Shown: positions 31,109 to 43,593 of the stretch, in pieces
How the letters are laid out: each line of letters starts with the position of its first letter
Numbering within the stretch: the stretch's first letter is position 1
From: Pteria penguin
Lineage: Eukaryota; Mollusca; Bivalvia; Pterioida; Pteriidae
Direction: 5' to 3'
Assembly: GCA_035048485.1 (NCBI GenBank)
Contig: CM068587.1
Location: 53,001,501 to 53,065,500, forward strand
Length of the DNA stretch: 64,000 nucleotides
Notes under the pieces: model-generated
Seen by the model: the letters and a program-made list of their open reading frames with translations, nothing else
Databases searched by the model: none
What the model was told of the DNA's origin: nothing
Made by a program: the position numbers and the translations under genes

Positions 31109-33429
31109 TTAAATCTATGTCAAATACATAAAAGTCGACGTACAAAATGCAACTGAACAAATTATTGATATATTGAACTGAAACAATGATTGATTTAACT
31201 ATTGATTGATATATTGAACTGAAGAATGATTGATTGAGCGATTGATTGGTATATTGACATTTTTTAAAGTGAACTACTTAATCATGTACTTTATGTAAAC
31301 ATTGATGAAAAAGTTCATGTAAAGCTATGACAATGACTGCCAATTTGATTGATGCTTAATTCTATCAACATAATCAGTAGAAATAGAGAGAAGTTGTGCT
31401 TCTGATCTGAAGTGGGGAAGAAAAGACAACTCCGGCATCCTTTGATAATGCGCAAGCTGTTTCCATCAGTTATTGGCCATGTCACTTCCTTTTCAAGAAA
31501 CACGTGTTGTTGAACACAAGGTAATATTCCCTCCCATCCTTCAATTTTGGTGTCAGTCTCCACATTTCATATCTAAACGTCTTTATTCAAAGTTGTATTA
31601 TGTATTTTGCTCAACGTATCATGTTGTTTTCCCTCAAGAAAAAGTTGTATTAATTTGAACTCGTTCTAGCATATTGTATTAACTGCGATACAGATACGTC
31701 ACAGAAAGGCAATTATTTGAACTTATGGACATGGGTTGTTAACAGTTTTTCTGAAGTTTTAAGCATCCGCTATTAGCGTAAACAGTTCCACAGTACTTTT
31801 GAAGCCTATTTTTTATTTCTGATATTTTTTGTCAGGAAGATCAATAATCAAAGTACTGTTAGAGTTGGTATTGTTTCAATATATCTAAAAAAATTATACA
31901 AATTAAGAAAATTTAACAAAGAAATATTTTGAGGTTATGTATAAAAATTATGTGCATCTTTTTTCCGCAAGGTTTCATTATAAAATACTCCCATGGTTCT
32001 TATGGATAGCTGTTTTTGAGTATTGATCATTTCATGCACACTGTATGTGCTGTAGATCAATAACCATGTTCAATGGAATAAATACACTTCCAGCATCAAA
32101 ACTGATTCACACAAGAAGACAGATTATGCTCAACAAAATTTGATTTAATTACATTTTTTTTGTATATACCGGGTTGTCTTTGTGACTTGACATTATGTGC
32201 CGATGCTTTGAATGCCAGTCGAAGCTGCCACCTCGGAATGAAGTCAATCTACCAATTTCAAATTATAACAAGAAGTCCATGGGCTTTAATGGTCACTGCA
32301 ACCTGCTTGACATAATATTCAATGTATCTTGATATGAGCTGCGATAGGATATATAGTTTAAGGGTGGGGATCACAACCATTTTCAAGTTATAAGACCATT
32401 TATAAAACACTTAATGACTATAATTGATCAATTATAAAACAGTCTCATTCTATGTAAAAAATGTAAAAAACAATCCTTGATAACAGTCTTTAGAAACTGA
32501 ACTCAGTCAAGACACAAGATATCGAGTGATTCATCAAATGAAGGGGGTGGGGTGACTAGAGGGATGACCATACAACTTGTCATGTCATAAAGAATACTTA
32601 AATACATGGTTCAGGCGTGTGAATCTGAACTTTTCTTGTATAATAGAACTGACTGACTCGTGTGATCTAAAAAAGGTAGCTATGCTCTGGAAAAAAAGGT
32701 AATTTTAAACTTTAATAAAGACGAACAAAAGTTATACAATAAGCCCCTAACCTACTTTTTTCAGTCTTTGACCTCGACTTTCAGATAGATCATGAGTGGG
32801 TGTGACGGCCTTTATGAGATACCAAATATTGACCTTGACCTTTCAGGTATGATAATGAATGACTTTTGGTCAAAAGACTCTGCTATTTAGAAACTAGGAT
32901 ATGTGTAAATATGATCAAAATTTCAAATTCATAGATTAATGGGAAATGAGCATTTTAATTCTTCAACCTTAATCTTTCAGGAATGATCTTTGTCCAATAG
33001 ACCTTGACCTGTCGAATAACTGTGTGAAAGATCATGAAATTAAGATGAATGACTAATAAGATATGAACTCAGATGGATAGACAGCCAGACACAGATGTAC
33101 ATGATCAGTGTTTTGTTTTCTTCTTCAAATCAGGTCTATTATAAGGACACTTTCCAATGGAAATGTCATTGATTTTCCTGATTTTCCAAAAATTTGTCTA
33201 CATTTTTCAAAACATTGATCTTTAGCATTATGCAAATGGGACTAAAAATGCCAAGGTACAGGCACCTTTGGAAAAAATACACTGATGATGGCAACTATAT
33301 GCACCCCAAAATTTATTAAGGGAACATAACCTATCAGTGGGGAATATACAGTGTGGTACATGATCTAATGGTGGCACAGTCTTTAGTGACTAATCTGTAA
33401 AAAGGTACACCATTATGGCAATACGTTGT
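31109..33429. other. Intergenic, no recognisable gene
   Basis: AT-rich. Short ATTGATTGATATATTGAACTG repeats at 31160-31255. 32750-33050 has repeated GACCTTGACC(TTT) strings, a common feature of old molluscan repeats. No conserved frame. Confidence 0.35.
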
Positions 33430-34085
33430 AATATTTCATCATAATATTACAATTCTTTAAGATTGTCACAACTGTCTTTATTGGTGGGTTCTAAAATTAT
33501 TAAACGCCTTCGACATCGAGAGTATGACCCTGAGTTCTTCGCCATAGACCATAATTCTTGTATTGGGTCCCTCTACAACGCAATGCAGACTTTTGCTTTA
33601 GCGCTGCACGCTGCCTAACAGGGCGATTGGGACTCTTATGACGGGTGTTGAACAAACTTTTTCAGAGGACACAAGGTCCTGATCCTCGTCCCCTCTGACT
33701 GTTAGTTGGGACTCCTATTGATCAAGGATCTGAGCTCATTTACAGACGTGCAGAGCACGGTTTCTTATGCTGATGTCTCCTTACATATTTCTGATAGCAA
33801 CGTATTCTATAAACGTTTAGTGTGTAATGAAATGTTTATGACCTCTCTTCTTGAGAAACCTGTTGACCCTTGTCCTCTATATGGAGGATTACTTATAAAA
33901 TGTTAAATGTATGTCCTTTGATTGTGCTGCTTTTGTGGTGAGTGGGAAGGTGGGCGCATGTAAACCATTTAAACACACCAACTGAGTGGCGTTTGCTACT
34001 TCAATTGACTGTCCTAAGTCGGTATCGTAACCGCAGCACAATCGAATATTTTTGTAATGTCGTTTTCCGTGTACATTCTGCTATT
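33430..34085 (+). mobile_element. Naiad subfamily A, copy A3 (3' end, diverged)
   Basis: Starts in the thumb (SKIIKRLRHREYDPEFF, comparable to the KIVKRFLNRQYDIE region of A2) and runs through the 3' region to about AATATTTTTGTAATG. The coding part has decayed, but the SECIS-like stem-loop (33629-33692) keeps its core and spacing. Confidence 0.8.
33629..33692 (+). promoter_or_regulatory. SECIS-like element in Naiad copy A3
   Basis: Helix I GGGAC 33629-33633 with GTCCC 33688-33692; AUGA 33638-33641; twelve bases; AAA 33654-33656; UGA 33680-33682. Helix II is weaker than in A2, with several mismatches, and the apical hairpin is partly lost. The core, AAA and 12-base spacing are retained despite about 20% divergence of the surroundings. 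Confidence 0.65.
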
Positions 34086-34579
34086 ATCATGTTTTGTGTA
34101 CATGTCCTTGGTAATTTGTGTCATACAGCTTTGTCAGATATCTTCTGTTTTCTCTTTTATATAAATTTTGACATTTAGCAAAAGTGATCACATAATTATC
34201 ACTTATGATAAATATAAAAAAAATATATATAAAAAGACACAACATTCAAATATTAATGAATTCACTGTAGTATATGTATAGGACAACAGGAGAAGTTGTC
34301 AATTATTTCAAATATATGAAAAGAAACGAAGCATTTTTATTCATACCTTATTCAAGAAAAGAAGTCTTACGTGTAACAATCACGTATTTAAAACATAGAA
34401 ATTTAAGTACATGTTTATGAAAAAAATATTTGGTGTAAAAGCATAGAAGTTCTTGAACATTAAATACTGCAGCATATTGATAAAAATACAGATTAATATC
34501 TGTAGATGCTTTTAGATATGTTACAGAAATTATTTAGTCTGTATTACTGAATATCATTTAAATATTGATCATGTGAATG
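34086..34579. other. No recognisable gene
   Basis: AT-rich flank. Nothing was recognised. Confidence 0.3.
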
Positions 34580-34704
34580 CAGTGGCGGATTTTCGCCACA
34601 TATTTACTAGTAAAAATCAAGGTTTGGCACCAAAAATGGCTGAGTAGTTTGGCTAATGCACATGATCCCTCTCCTTCTTTCTGGAAATCCTGAATCCACT
34701 ACTG
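34580..34704 (-). mobile_element. MITE-like element, CAGTGGCGGAT family, copy 2
   Basis: 125 bp from CAGTGGCGGATTTTC to ATCCACTACTG, inverted relative to copy 1 (4319-4470). The shared interior includes GGCACCAAAAATGGCTGAG and AGTTTGGCTAATGCACATG. Copy 1's poly-G tracts are absent here. Confidence 0.75.
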
Positions 34705-37700
34705 GGATGAGTATTAGAGCTGTATCCGTTGTTAACCCAGCCCCTCCCTGATTTTAGCCTCTAAATTGTAATTACGGAGGGAGTCGTCTATTTCATACCA
34801 AATTAAAGTTGTATATGTGATGACTATGATTCATAGTATATTATGATTTTATTTTATTTTCGGTTTATAGATATAGATTCTACTCACCCAAGTTGTGACT
34901 TAAATATCGGTTTTGCGACAAGAAATAGCTCGAACTCGCAAAAAGGCGATGAATTTTCTGAAACTGGTCTTGTCCAATTTCGTAGGTTTATAAAAGCTGT
35001 CCGTTTGTAGAATTTCTTTATAGTTGCGATCACTGCGATGTTCAACTTTTTTTTATTACAACATACCGTAAGCGTTCGAGTACAATGCACGTTTTTGGCA
35101 ATCAATAATACGCTTGGAAAGAAGATAATCCTGTGTAAGATACGCATTGAAAAAATATAGAAGTCCAGCGTGAATAGATAGCCGTTTAGCTCCGATTCCC
35201 GAGATCTGAATTCGTCAACGAGGCATTGCGATGTCATCGGTAGAGTTTATTTGACTGCAAACCAAGCGCAAAACATTCTATAAACGTAACATCTCGTCCG
35301 CCGCAGGACAGATTTTCACCGTGTATTTCCAGGGTGTTTTAGAACGACAATACTGACCATTTACAGAAAAACGATTCTATGCCTTTGTGGATTAAACTAG
35401 GGATGTATATTCATGCGATATACGTCCCTGATCAATTTATCATTAGATCCGATGACGGTAAATTTACATTGGCTTATGAACACAGATTCGAATTCCATGA
35501 TTTCATTCTTGTGCTCTCAACACTTTACAAGTAAAAATTGTAATATTTGCTGCATAGTAGATAGTTCTATATGTATTGTATATATCGAATTGAGGCATGT
35601 GTATATACGTCTCTGTAAGTATGTATATCTTTATGTATGTTGCTGTCTTTTGAGTCGTGAAAGATCTTGAACTTGAACTCGGGAAATTTAAATCATACCT
35701 CATACTCTGATAGCCCGGGGCATTGCATCGTGGGTCTAAATAGTTTAAAAATGTAGGTATCAAATATTATCACACCACGTCCAATTTCTTGTGAAACTTA
35801 AACAGAAAAATTCTCTGATTTCGTTGTGCTTAAAAAAAAAAAAAAAAAGACCCGAAACTAAATGAATGTAAAGCAAGTACATTGTTATGACTGTACCCTT
35901 CAGAACTGAATATTGGATATAGTAAAAGCTCATAGTAGGTTACAATCATCTCCCTTTTTTTTCTTACAAACATCGAGATTTGTTCATAGGCTTTACAATA
36001 TTTAGCAGAAATTAATAGAGAGGTACCACAAATTTATTCCGATGCCGTCACATAACGAACAGAGGTAAAACCGTCTAATAAATAACGTTCAAAACGGATA
36101 TGCCTGCATTATTTAACCCCTCAACACGTCGGCATTTCCACCTCTTTCAGTTTAGCTTTTACTCGCAGTCCAGTGCATGAAGGAAATTACTCAACCAACG
36201 AAATTCTTCATTTATACACAGATGATGCGATTGCCCAATGATGTAAACTGTCAATCCAGTCAATCTAGTGAGGAGTCTTTTATACGCTGCATATTATGCA
36301 ACGCCGCGTAAAGGTGTCCGTAATTGACTTCTCTCCAAAACACGTCCCATCTGACCGTATATCAATGATACCGCGTCTTGTCTTGACCAGCAGCGCTAAT
36401 AATAGCTCACATGCCGCACTTTCTATCTCCCGATCCTCGCAGTTGATGTAAACAAAGCGCGTAGTGATATTTGAAATCAAATGTAAATAAAATCTTATCT
36501 TGTCAAAGTTGAAATGATTACCTATTACATAGTTCAAATAATAATAAATCTTCAAGAATATGTTATTTCTAGACAGTTGTCTATGAATATAAAGGAATAT
36601 GGGTTCTATATTTTGTCAAACAAGGAGATGTTCAGAATAAATATATAAGATAATAGATAGTAGTGCTATGTCATTCCGCAATTTCTCTGAGCTGTGACAT
36701 AATGAGATGGTACTGATATCAAACAGGGTCATTCTGAACAACAGAAAAAGCACATAGAAATATAATCAAACGAAATATTCATTAGTTTAGTGCATTCAAA
36801 CATTATGACAAAATGACGATTTATTTATTACAGAAAATGAGCTTAATTTTTTAACCGGAATGTAATAATACACTGCATTTTTGAAGTTTCGTTAAACCTG
36901 CACTTCCAGTACACCATAGGTGTCAAATTTATGGAGTATTACTTTAAGAATTGGATGACTCAATTTCAAAAGTATTCTTAAATCAAAACAGATGAAATAT
37001 CTGAATTACTGCTTCGATTTCAACCAAGATCTGAAGGAAGAAATAGCAGTTACTTTCCAAAACTTCACCTTCTCAACATGGATGTCTTTGCAGCATTTAC
37101 TCGATGTGAATCAATGTATTGTAACCTTAATAGCTTTTTCTTATATCTGGTGATCAGCATTCCTGTAGACAGGTTTTAACCGTCAGCACGCACACGGGAC
37201 TTTCTCTTTATTCACATACTTTTTGATTGATCAATTAAACACCACTCAATGCCAATGCGTCTACAAATAGACCTGGCTTATATAGATCGGCAGAGAGAGC
37301 TCGAAATACTCCTACATTGTCTTTTCCCCTATTCCTGGGTATCTGGAACGTGTGTATCTGTATTATATCAAAGCAGTTGATCTCATGACAATAATACTTA
37401 AGACAGTGTAATATCTGTAACTGGAGGAAGAAGATGTACTTGAATTTACTGACTTTCCCTTGACGTATGTGGTACTTAAATCATGAATGTGCGTACATTT
37501 GCAAAGTACGACAAACATACTATCCATTTGTTTATCACAATGCTAAAAGCTGCATTAAACTGTTTAGATAAAAGAAAAAAATTCATCTAACGCTGCCGTC
37601 AGTCATGCGCCTCCATGATACACAGAACAAAGAAAAAAAAAGGACGTAAAAAATTACAAAAATATTCAATTGTAATGCAGTTGTGTTACTGTATAAGGAA

Positions 37701-37854
37701 ACAAACATGGCACTGGAAAAATATCGATAGGGAGGCATAAATACTATTGTGCCCTGAGATGTTTATAGTATTCTTAGCATGTAGTTAATTACATTATTAA
37801 AAGCATAGGTTATAGATAGGTTATGGGTTTACCTGCACAAATACACTTTATATC
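34705..37854. other. Intergenic, no recognisable gene
   Basis: About 3.1 kb. A 117-codon minus frame (34884-35237), ending near a GC-richer stretch, and a 91-codon minus frame (36280-36555) have no recognisable domain. I leave them uncalled, although either could hide an exon. Confidence 0.3.
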
Positions 37855-38040
37855 TTTAATGGAGCCTTTGTGAAGCCCATTCGATCAGGTGATTGTGATC
37901 GAAAAGTCCAGGCTTCGAATCTGTGGAATGACAAGTTTCCGACGAAAATTCAAATATTTAGAAATTTGATTTCGACATTTTCGGTCTTGAGAATCACTGA
38001 AGACATAAATTGTGGAAATGTGCATCTGGTGCACTGAATT
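37855..38040 (+). repeat. Dispersed repeat with a tRNA-like B box
   Basis: CCAGGCTTCGAATCTGTGG near 37907 resembles a Pol III B box (GGTTCGAATCC). The following CACTGAAGACATAAATTGTG and AATGTGCATCTGGTGCA strings are of a kind frequent in molluscan repeats. A SINE or SINE relic is possible, but no A box or target duplication is clear. Confidence 0.35.
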
Positions 38041-38044
38041 TATG

Positions 38045-38490
38045 AGTCAAAGAACAGTAATTAACGACAGTCGTGATTGGCTAATGTCATGTAAGGAGAG
38101 AGGGGCTACTATTTCAATGTATCAGGAGCTGTGATTGGATGAAATTATTTTATCAATCCATAAATACAGATTGAGTCTGTCGTAAAATAATGAATTTTTA
38201 ATTCATTTCGCTAATGTAAAAATTTTATGACCTTAGAAGTGGTTGTTGTTTACATTTGAATTTTGTTGGGGGGGGGGGGGATGTTGTGGCGCCCCCCTTC
38301 CAGCATGATTTTATCGAAATTAAAGTAGATAACCTATGGTAAACTGTAACAATTCAGATAAAGTAGGGGCTGACAAACATTTTGATATATGGATCGTATA
38401 TAGCTAAAATGTAGAATGTTGTGTAAATCTTGCTGGAAGTTTGGTAATTTAACATGGGACCCTATGGGGAATGGAATTACTATGCTTTGA
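38045..38490 (+). repeat. Dispersed repeat, copy 2 (about 440 bp)
   Basis: Same orientation and extent as 1309-1747. It contains a G13 tract near 38267 that replaces normal sequence in copy 1, plus the AAATCTTGCTGG half of the internal inverted repeat. Confidence 0.75.
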
Positions 38491-39214
38491 CCTGTACACA
38501 TTTATTTTCGGATATTGAATATGACACTGTAAACCGAAGTCCCGTACCATGGCACGTAAAAGATCTGTCACTGCATCAGGTAAATGCTGTCACCAAATAA
38601 GTACAATTCCCTTGGTGTGACATAAATTTACGATTCAAACAAAATATCTAATTTGTTACAATGGGTACATCAAAATTGTATGACGCCTTAAACCAGGTTA
38701 GAAATATTCAATGATTTTAAAATGTCAGAGAAAATTTTAAGCACAATTTGACCAAGAGCTTTGATGGACCTTTATGGAGTAGTATATTATCTCTTATTAG
38801 CCTCTTTGACACAATCAGTATACTCTTGGACAATTATGTTAACTTTTTCTAGGACTGGTATACCCACTAATTAAAATATAGATATGAGATCACATTTTTA
38901 TCATAATACAGCAGTTTCTAATCACTGGAAATAGTTTTCGAAAATGCTTTATTTTTTTTTTATTATGCTAGATTTTGAATATGCTAATTCGCCCATGCTG
39001 CTAGAAAATGGAATAACTTTACCATGCACAAAACCGTATTATTTAGAGTAAAAGCTATCAATATATTTTAGCAAACCTTCTTAGAGGTGCTTGCGCAGTA
39101 ATAATTTGATATATGCACATAACAGAACACGAAATCTGCAAGCGTATAATTGTCTCCAGCACCAGTAATGAGTACACATCACAACTATGATAGGGAATTT
39201 CTCGTTAAAATACG
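38491..39214. other. No recognisable gene
   Basis: AT-rich. Nothing was recognised. Confidence 0.3.
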
Positions 39215-39700
39215 TATGATTTCGGAATTTGTAGAATCTAATGAAAACTTTTTTTGAACATTAATCATGTTCTCATATTGGCTGTTTGGCGATGGTATAC
39301 ATACATACATACATACATACACACATACATACATACATACATACATACATACATACACACACATACATACATACACACACACAAACACATGCATACATGC
39401 ATGCATGTGTGTGTGTATGTATGTATGTGTGTGTATACATACATACATACATACATACATACATACATACATACATACATACATACCTACCTACCTACCT
39501 ACCTACCTACCTAACTACCTACCGACCGACCGACCGACCGACAGACAGACAGACGCACGCACGCACGCACACACACATACATACGTGGCCACGTTGTATG
39601 ATTTCGAAATTTGTAGAATCTAATGACAACTTTTTATTTCAACAATAATCATGTTCTTCTCTTGGTTGTTTCGTGATGGTATACATACATACATGTATAC
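39215..39700 (+). repeat. 380-bp tandem duplication around a compound tetranucleotide array
   Basis: An 85-base unique block (GTATGATTTCGGAATTTGTA ... GATGGTATACATACATAC) at about 39215-39312 recurs at 39595-39690. Between the copies: (CATA)n, an inverted (GTAT)n patch at 39405-39436, (CATA)n again, then (CCTA)n, (CCGA)n, (CAGA)n, (CGCA)n and (CACA)n in succession. All long open frames here, on both strands, are products of the tetranucleotide array. Confidence 0.9.
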
Positions 39701-40319
39701 AAAAAAATATCAAACACTGACACATACATACACATGTATTTACACATTATTCAAACATATATAAACACATATAAATACATGTACAAATTAAGTAGAAGAT
39801 ACTAGTATAAAGCATAAGTTGGCATAACTATAGTGACTATTAGCACGGTTACATCTACATCTGTCATGAATTTTGAAATCACTCTAAATTAAGGTGTATC
39901 TCCCTCATGCATACCTCTGTCTTTAAATTGATTCTTTATCTCACTTTTTCTACCACTTCGGTTTTAACTCTGCTCTTCTAAGATTTATTTATTATTAGAA
40001 TTGCATTCGGTCATGAGCATTACTAACGACACAAATGCTGTCTCGTGCACAAAATTATAACGTATATATGTTTATATATTTGTTAAAATTTGCAAAACAA
40101 ACAAAATTATCAATAAATAAAAACACGCAAAATTAATGTAAAGCAAGGTGTCTACATACACATTAAGAAACGTCTAAGGACCATATATTAGCTTTAATAT
40201 TGCATCCGTTCTGTACTTTAGTGTTAAGTGTGCGATTCCATTGTTGTTTTACTGTATTCGCACATTCGCTAGGATAGCAATGGCAAGATCCTTCTCGGAG
40301 TGGTACTTGAAATGTCGTA
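39701..40319. other. No recognisable gene
   Basis: AT-rich. Nothing was recognised. Confidence 0.3.
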
Positions 40320-40590
40320 TTGCAGTTATACGAGGTTCATGTCTAGGATTTCGCTAAAATGTTTAAAGAGTTGGTTACTTACTGGTTAGTTTCGTCATCT
40401 CCAGTATAGTTCATTGTGACAATATGACTGAAAACTGCGAACAGCAATCGACCAACAAGTCGAACCGGTCAGCTCGTGTCAAAAGAACCTATAATCTTGT
40501 GTATGATGAATCTGAATCTGCGATTTATAGATATTGTTTGTTAATCATTCATGGAATAAACTTTACGAGGCGGTGAATCGGATATTTCTG
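40320..40590 (+). pseudogene. Second copy of the 5' end of the gypsy-split element
   Basis: AGGTTCATGTCTAGGATTTC and degenerate 20-bp units lead to ATGACTGAAAACTGC at 40425. This opens about 55 codons (MTENCEQQSTNKSNRSARVK, then RTYNLVYDESES) before a stop near 40590. The upstream part resembles 3265-3310 and the start resembles 13945-14000. The basic, Ser/Asn-rich start suggests a gag-like or nucleic-acid-binding protein, but no domain is identifiable. Confidence 0.4.
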
Positions 40591-41439
40591 ACAGGGGCTT
40601 CACCGATAACCTGTCAGTTTTTGAGAAACACTTGCTTGATAACCCTATTCTAATGTTTTGACAAGAAAAAAAAAATTAAAAAACTTACACACGTTAGTTT
40701 TGAACGACGTCGTCAATGACGTTGCCAAGGGCACGTGACGTCATATCGAAAACTGCAATGAAAAATGAATCCTCTTGCAGTTTTTTAAACGTTTGATCAA
40801 TCAGAGTGCATGTTGCAAATAGAGTGCTTTAGAATAGCTTTTATTTGACCTCCATTTCTAACAAATTACTCTTGTTTTCTTAATACTTACCTCAAGGTTC
40901 CATTTGTTTGTGTGGGTATAGAGTACATAAGGCTTTTTTTGTTAGCCATTTATGTAATTTTTGCAAATTTATGTAAATTTTGCAAATCAGCTGCTTAACA
41001 GGAAATGACAGTTTTTAAACCCGAAACACTCTTTTTGTTTCCACAGCTACATATATTAATTGTTGATAGATAATTTAACTTGTCAATTTATTTTTTATTA
41101 CTTTTTCCCTTAAATACCCAATTAAGATGCACCTGATAGTTACGGCAATGATGGTCACCTGAACAACGTCACGTAGGCATTTCTGTGGTGGATCTCTTAT
41201 CATATAATGAAATTTCTCGTTATCCAAAATGATTCTCTATAGACGTTTTTGGTCAATGTAGGAATCTGGTGCAATTTGAGATCCCGCTTTCAAGAATGTT
41301 GACCCATATTTTGGTATCTAACCATACACACTAATTATCTTAACTTCTTGACTATACTTGATTTAACATAATATGTATATATACAGGCATTTGTTAACGT
41401 GCATTTCCGACGCCGGAATATCAGTTCAACAGCATTTCA
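40591..41439. other. No recognisable gene
   Basis: CRE-like strings (GACGTCGTCAATGACG and GTGACGTCATATCG) occur near 40705-40745. No transcript-like feature was recognised. Confidence 0.3.
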
Positions 41440-41720
41440 TACCATGAATAGGATAATTTGACTGAGTGTTCTTGTCTCCTTCATGTGCTCATATGTATAT
41501 ATTTATGTATTTACTTCCTCGACTTGAAACGTTGTTGTAGGATTTTGCCACAGGTGTTGTGACGCTTACACCTCCCGGGCACCTGATCTCACCTCGATTT
41601 CGAATTTTTCTTAATATTACACTTTACCCGATATTGTCCTTTTATTTCATGTACTGCGAGATATGGTTAACCCTTTGGTACTTCTTCGTTTTTTACTTGT
41701 CCAACGTGGTTTGATCGACG
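41440..41720 (+). mobile_element. Naiad-like 3' region fragment, subfamily C, copy 2
   Basis: 41445-41560 matches 17015-17160. It is followed by CCCGGGCACCTGATCTCACC, the conserved box of subfamily B tails, and then a segment (41620-41715, GATATGGTTAACCCTTTGGT) shared with 60836-60915. It is plus-oriented with no RT part. Confidence 0.55.
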
Positions 41721-43023
41721 GGCCCCCGAAAGGGATTTTTAAGGAGTTTCTTTTACAATACTGTCACAATAATATGCTTTGATCATAACGTTATCACAAC
41801 TAAATGGAGTATATTTATATAGATCAATAACGTTACAATCATATTTAACTGTAATTTACCCGTATGTGGATCCAGAAAAGGAATAGTGTATTGTTAGTTA
41901 GCCCCCACTTCTATATTTAATTTGTTGTCTTTCACTTATAAGCATATAATTTTCATTCGTTAAGTATATTATAGTAGACTGCGATTTACAAAATTAATTT
42001 GTCTTGAAGACAACTTAATGACAACATTTTACTCAGATGTCCAGTGCAACCGCCCCCTCTCTCTTACCTCCATATTTCATTATTCTTATTCTATCCTATC
42101 ATAGCATTCTGAATGTGTAATGCTGAAGGAAGTAAAATGTTGTATGACGTTCCTCCTAAAGACACCAAGTCAAACATGATATATTCTCTTATAATGAGAG
42201 AATTATCTTTGTATTGGAAAATATCTCCTTACTTTTGTAAATCTACATGAAGATGTGTAAAATTAAAATCATAATGCAGCCCGTCAGAACGACATCTTTT
42301 ATTAGAAGTGTTTCTCTGTGAGATAAGAGTGAATAATAGTCAAATTGAAGGAGACCTTTGAACAATGACCGCCATCTTTTTTTTTTTTTTGAAAAATAAT
42401 CGCGATGTGCCCATGCGGTCCAACAAATTTTCTTCCAATGAAGTGAGGTACTGCATTTGCGGTGTCAGTACTACAATTTACTTGCAAATGTGTATTGTAT
42501 TTCTATATAATAATATTCATATCATCATAGAATTTATAAATATACAGTGATCAAATGGGCTACGGTCCTGTCTGAAACTCACAACAACTTTTCATCTATA
42601 CCAATCCCATGTTCGATCCCAAATCAAGGCAGTACTATAGATATTAAAGCTGCTTAGTAATGTAATATAAATTTCTGTTAAAGGATAGCAATATAAGTGA
42701 TAGCAGATAAAAGACCTAAATCGTTGAAAAAGGAGAACATGAAAGATACTGAACCGCTGTAGTGAAACAGGGAAACAAAGTGGATAAGGTAGTTTAGAGA
42801 GAAGACAAAGATTTATGAAAATCGCATAAGTTAATCTACAGGAGACGGAATGAGTGGAAGGAGTAAAAGAACTATGGATATGCTTTCAAACCTGCTTAAA
42901 GAAACATTTGAAAGATTACGCTGTAACGTTAAGGCACTCCACGACGTGATTGATATTATATAGTTTATATTGAAAACCGCATAAGAAATAGAATAAATTA
43001 TTTCTGCAAAAATGGTAAAAATG
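41721..43023. other. No recognisable gene
   Basis: AT-rich intergenic sequence. Small frames around a poly-T tract near 42379 are artefacts. Confidence 0.3.
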
Positions 43024-43593
43024 CAAATTGTTTAACAAGTTTACTTTTTCACACATTTAAATTTTATCCCTAGGTGTGCAATTACGTGACTACTATATAT
43101 AGCACATGTAGTATTAACAACAAACATTCAGCAAGTGCAAGGGCATATTGCCCAATTTGGTAATAAAATTTTGTTGTAAATAATAAATGGAAACCTATCA
43201 TTAATATTTATATGTGTGCCCAACTTCTAAGAGGCGTAATTGCGTTTAAAAATGGTGATGGAATTGTTGAATGGTGTAGTCTTAGAAGACATTGTCTAAA
43301 ATTGAAATTAAATTGAAATTCTGTTGATATTTTATAATCTAAAAGTTAGGCCCAGCAAGACGCATTTAAAACAAATATAGAACAGTCTTCATGTGAAATT
43401 ACACAACAAACAGAGTTGAGGAAAAGGTTGCACGTGTTGCAGCGTTTTTCTTGGTATGTTGATTGTTGCAGTGTCTCCCGCTTCATATAATGCACTGGGC
43501 CATAGTGACGTCACAATGACGTCATGTTATGTTTTGGCGGGTTTTCTGCAACATTATATAATTGTGTATTGCCTCAACACAACTGCGTAGAGG
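43024..43593 (+). repeat. Dispersed 560-bp repeat, copy 1 (inverted partner at 63066-63622)
   Basis: Aligns with the reverse complement of 63066-63622 over its full length, including TTTAACAAGTTTAC, the CTATATATAGCA block, AATTTGGTAATAAA, and a CRE pair (GTGACGTCACAATGACGTCA near 43504). About 85% identity by eye. It has no coding frame. A TATA-like box and paired CREs suggest a promoter-bearing element (solo LTR or nonautonomous element), but the ends do not show TG...CA clearly. Confidence 0.8.

Noticed and set aside
34884..35237. 117-codon minus-strand frame
   Set aside because: No recognisable domain, no homology I can name, start near a GC-richer stretch only. It might be an exon but cannot be supported.
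36280..36555. 91-codon minus-strand frame with a plausible-looking second half
   Set aside because: No motif recognised and no convincing splice acceptor; left uncalled.
39300..39560. CRISPR-like array
   Set aside because: Units are 4 bp with no spacers; the organism is an animal. No CRISPR arrays or bacterial insertion sequences are present in the window.
39185..39648. Six overlapping 67-120-codon frames on both strands
   Set aside because: All are translations of tetranucleotide microsatellites (Tyr-Ile-His-Thr and Met-Tyr-Val-Cys runs).
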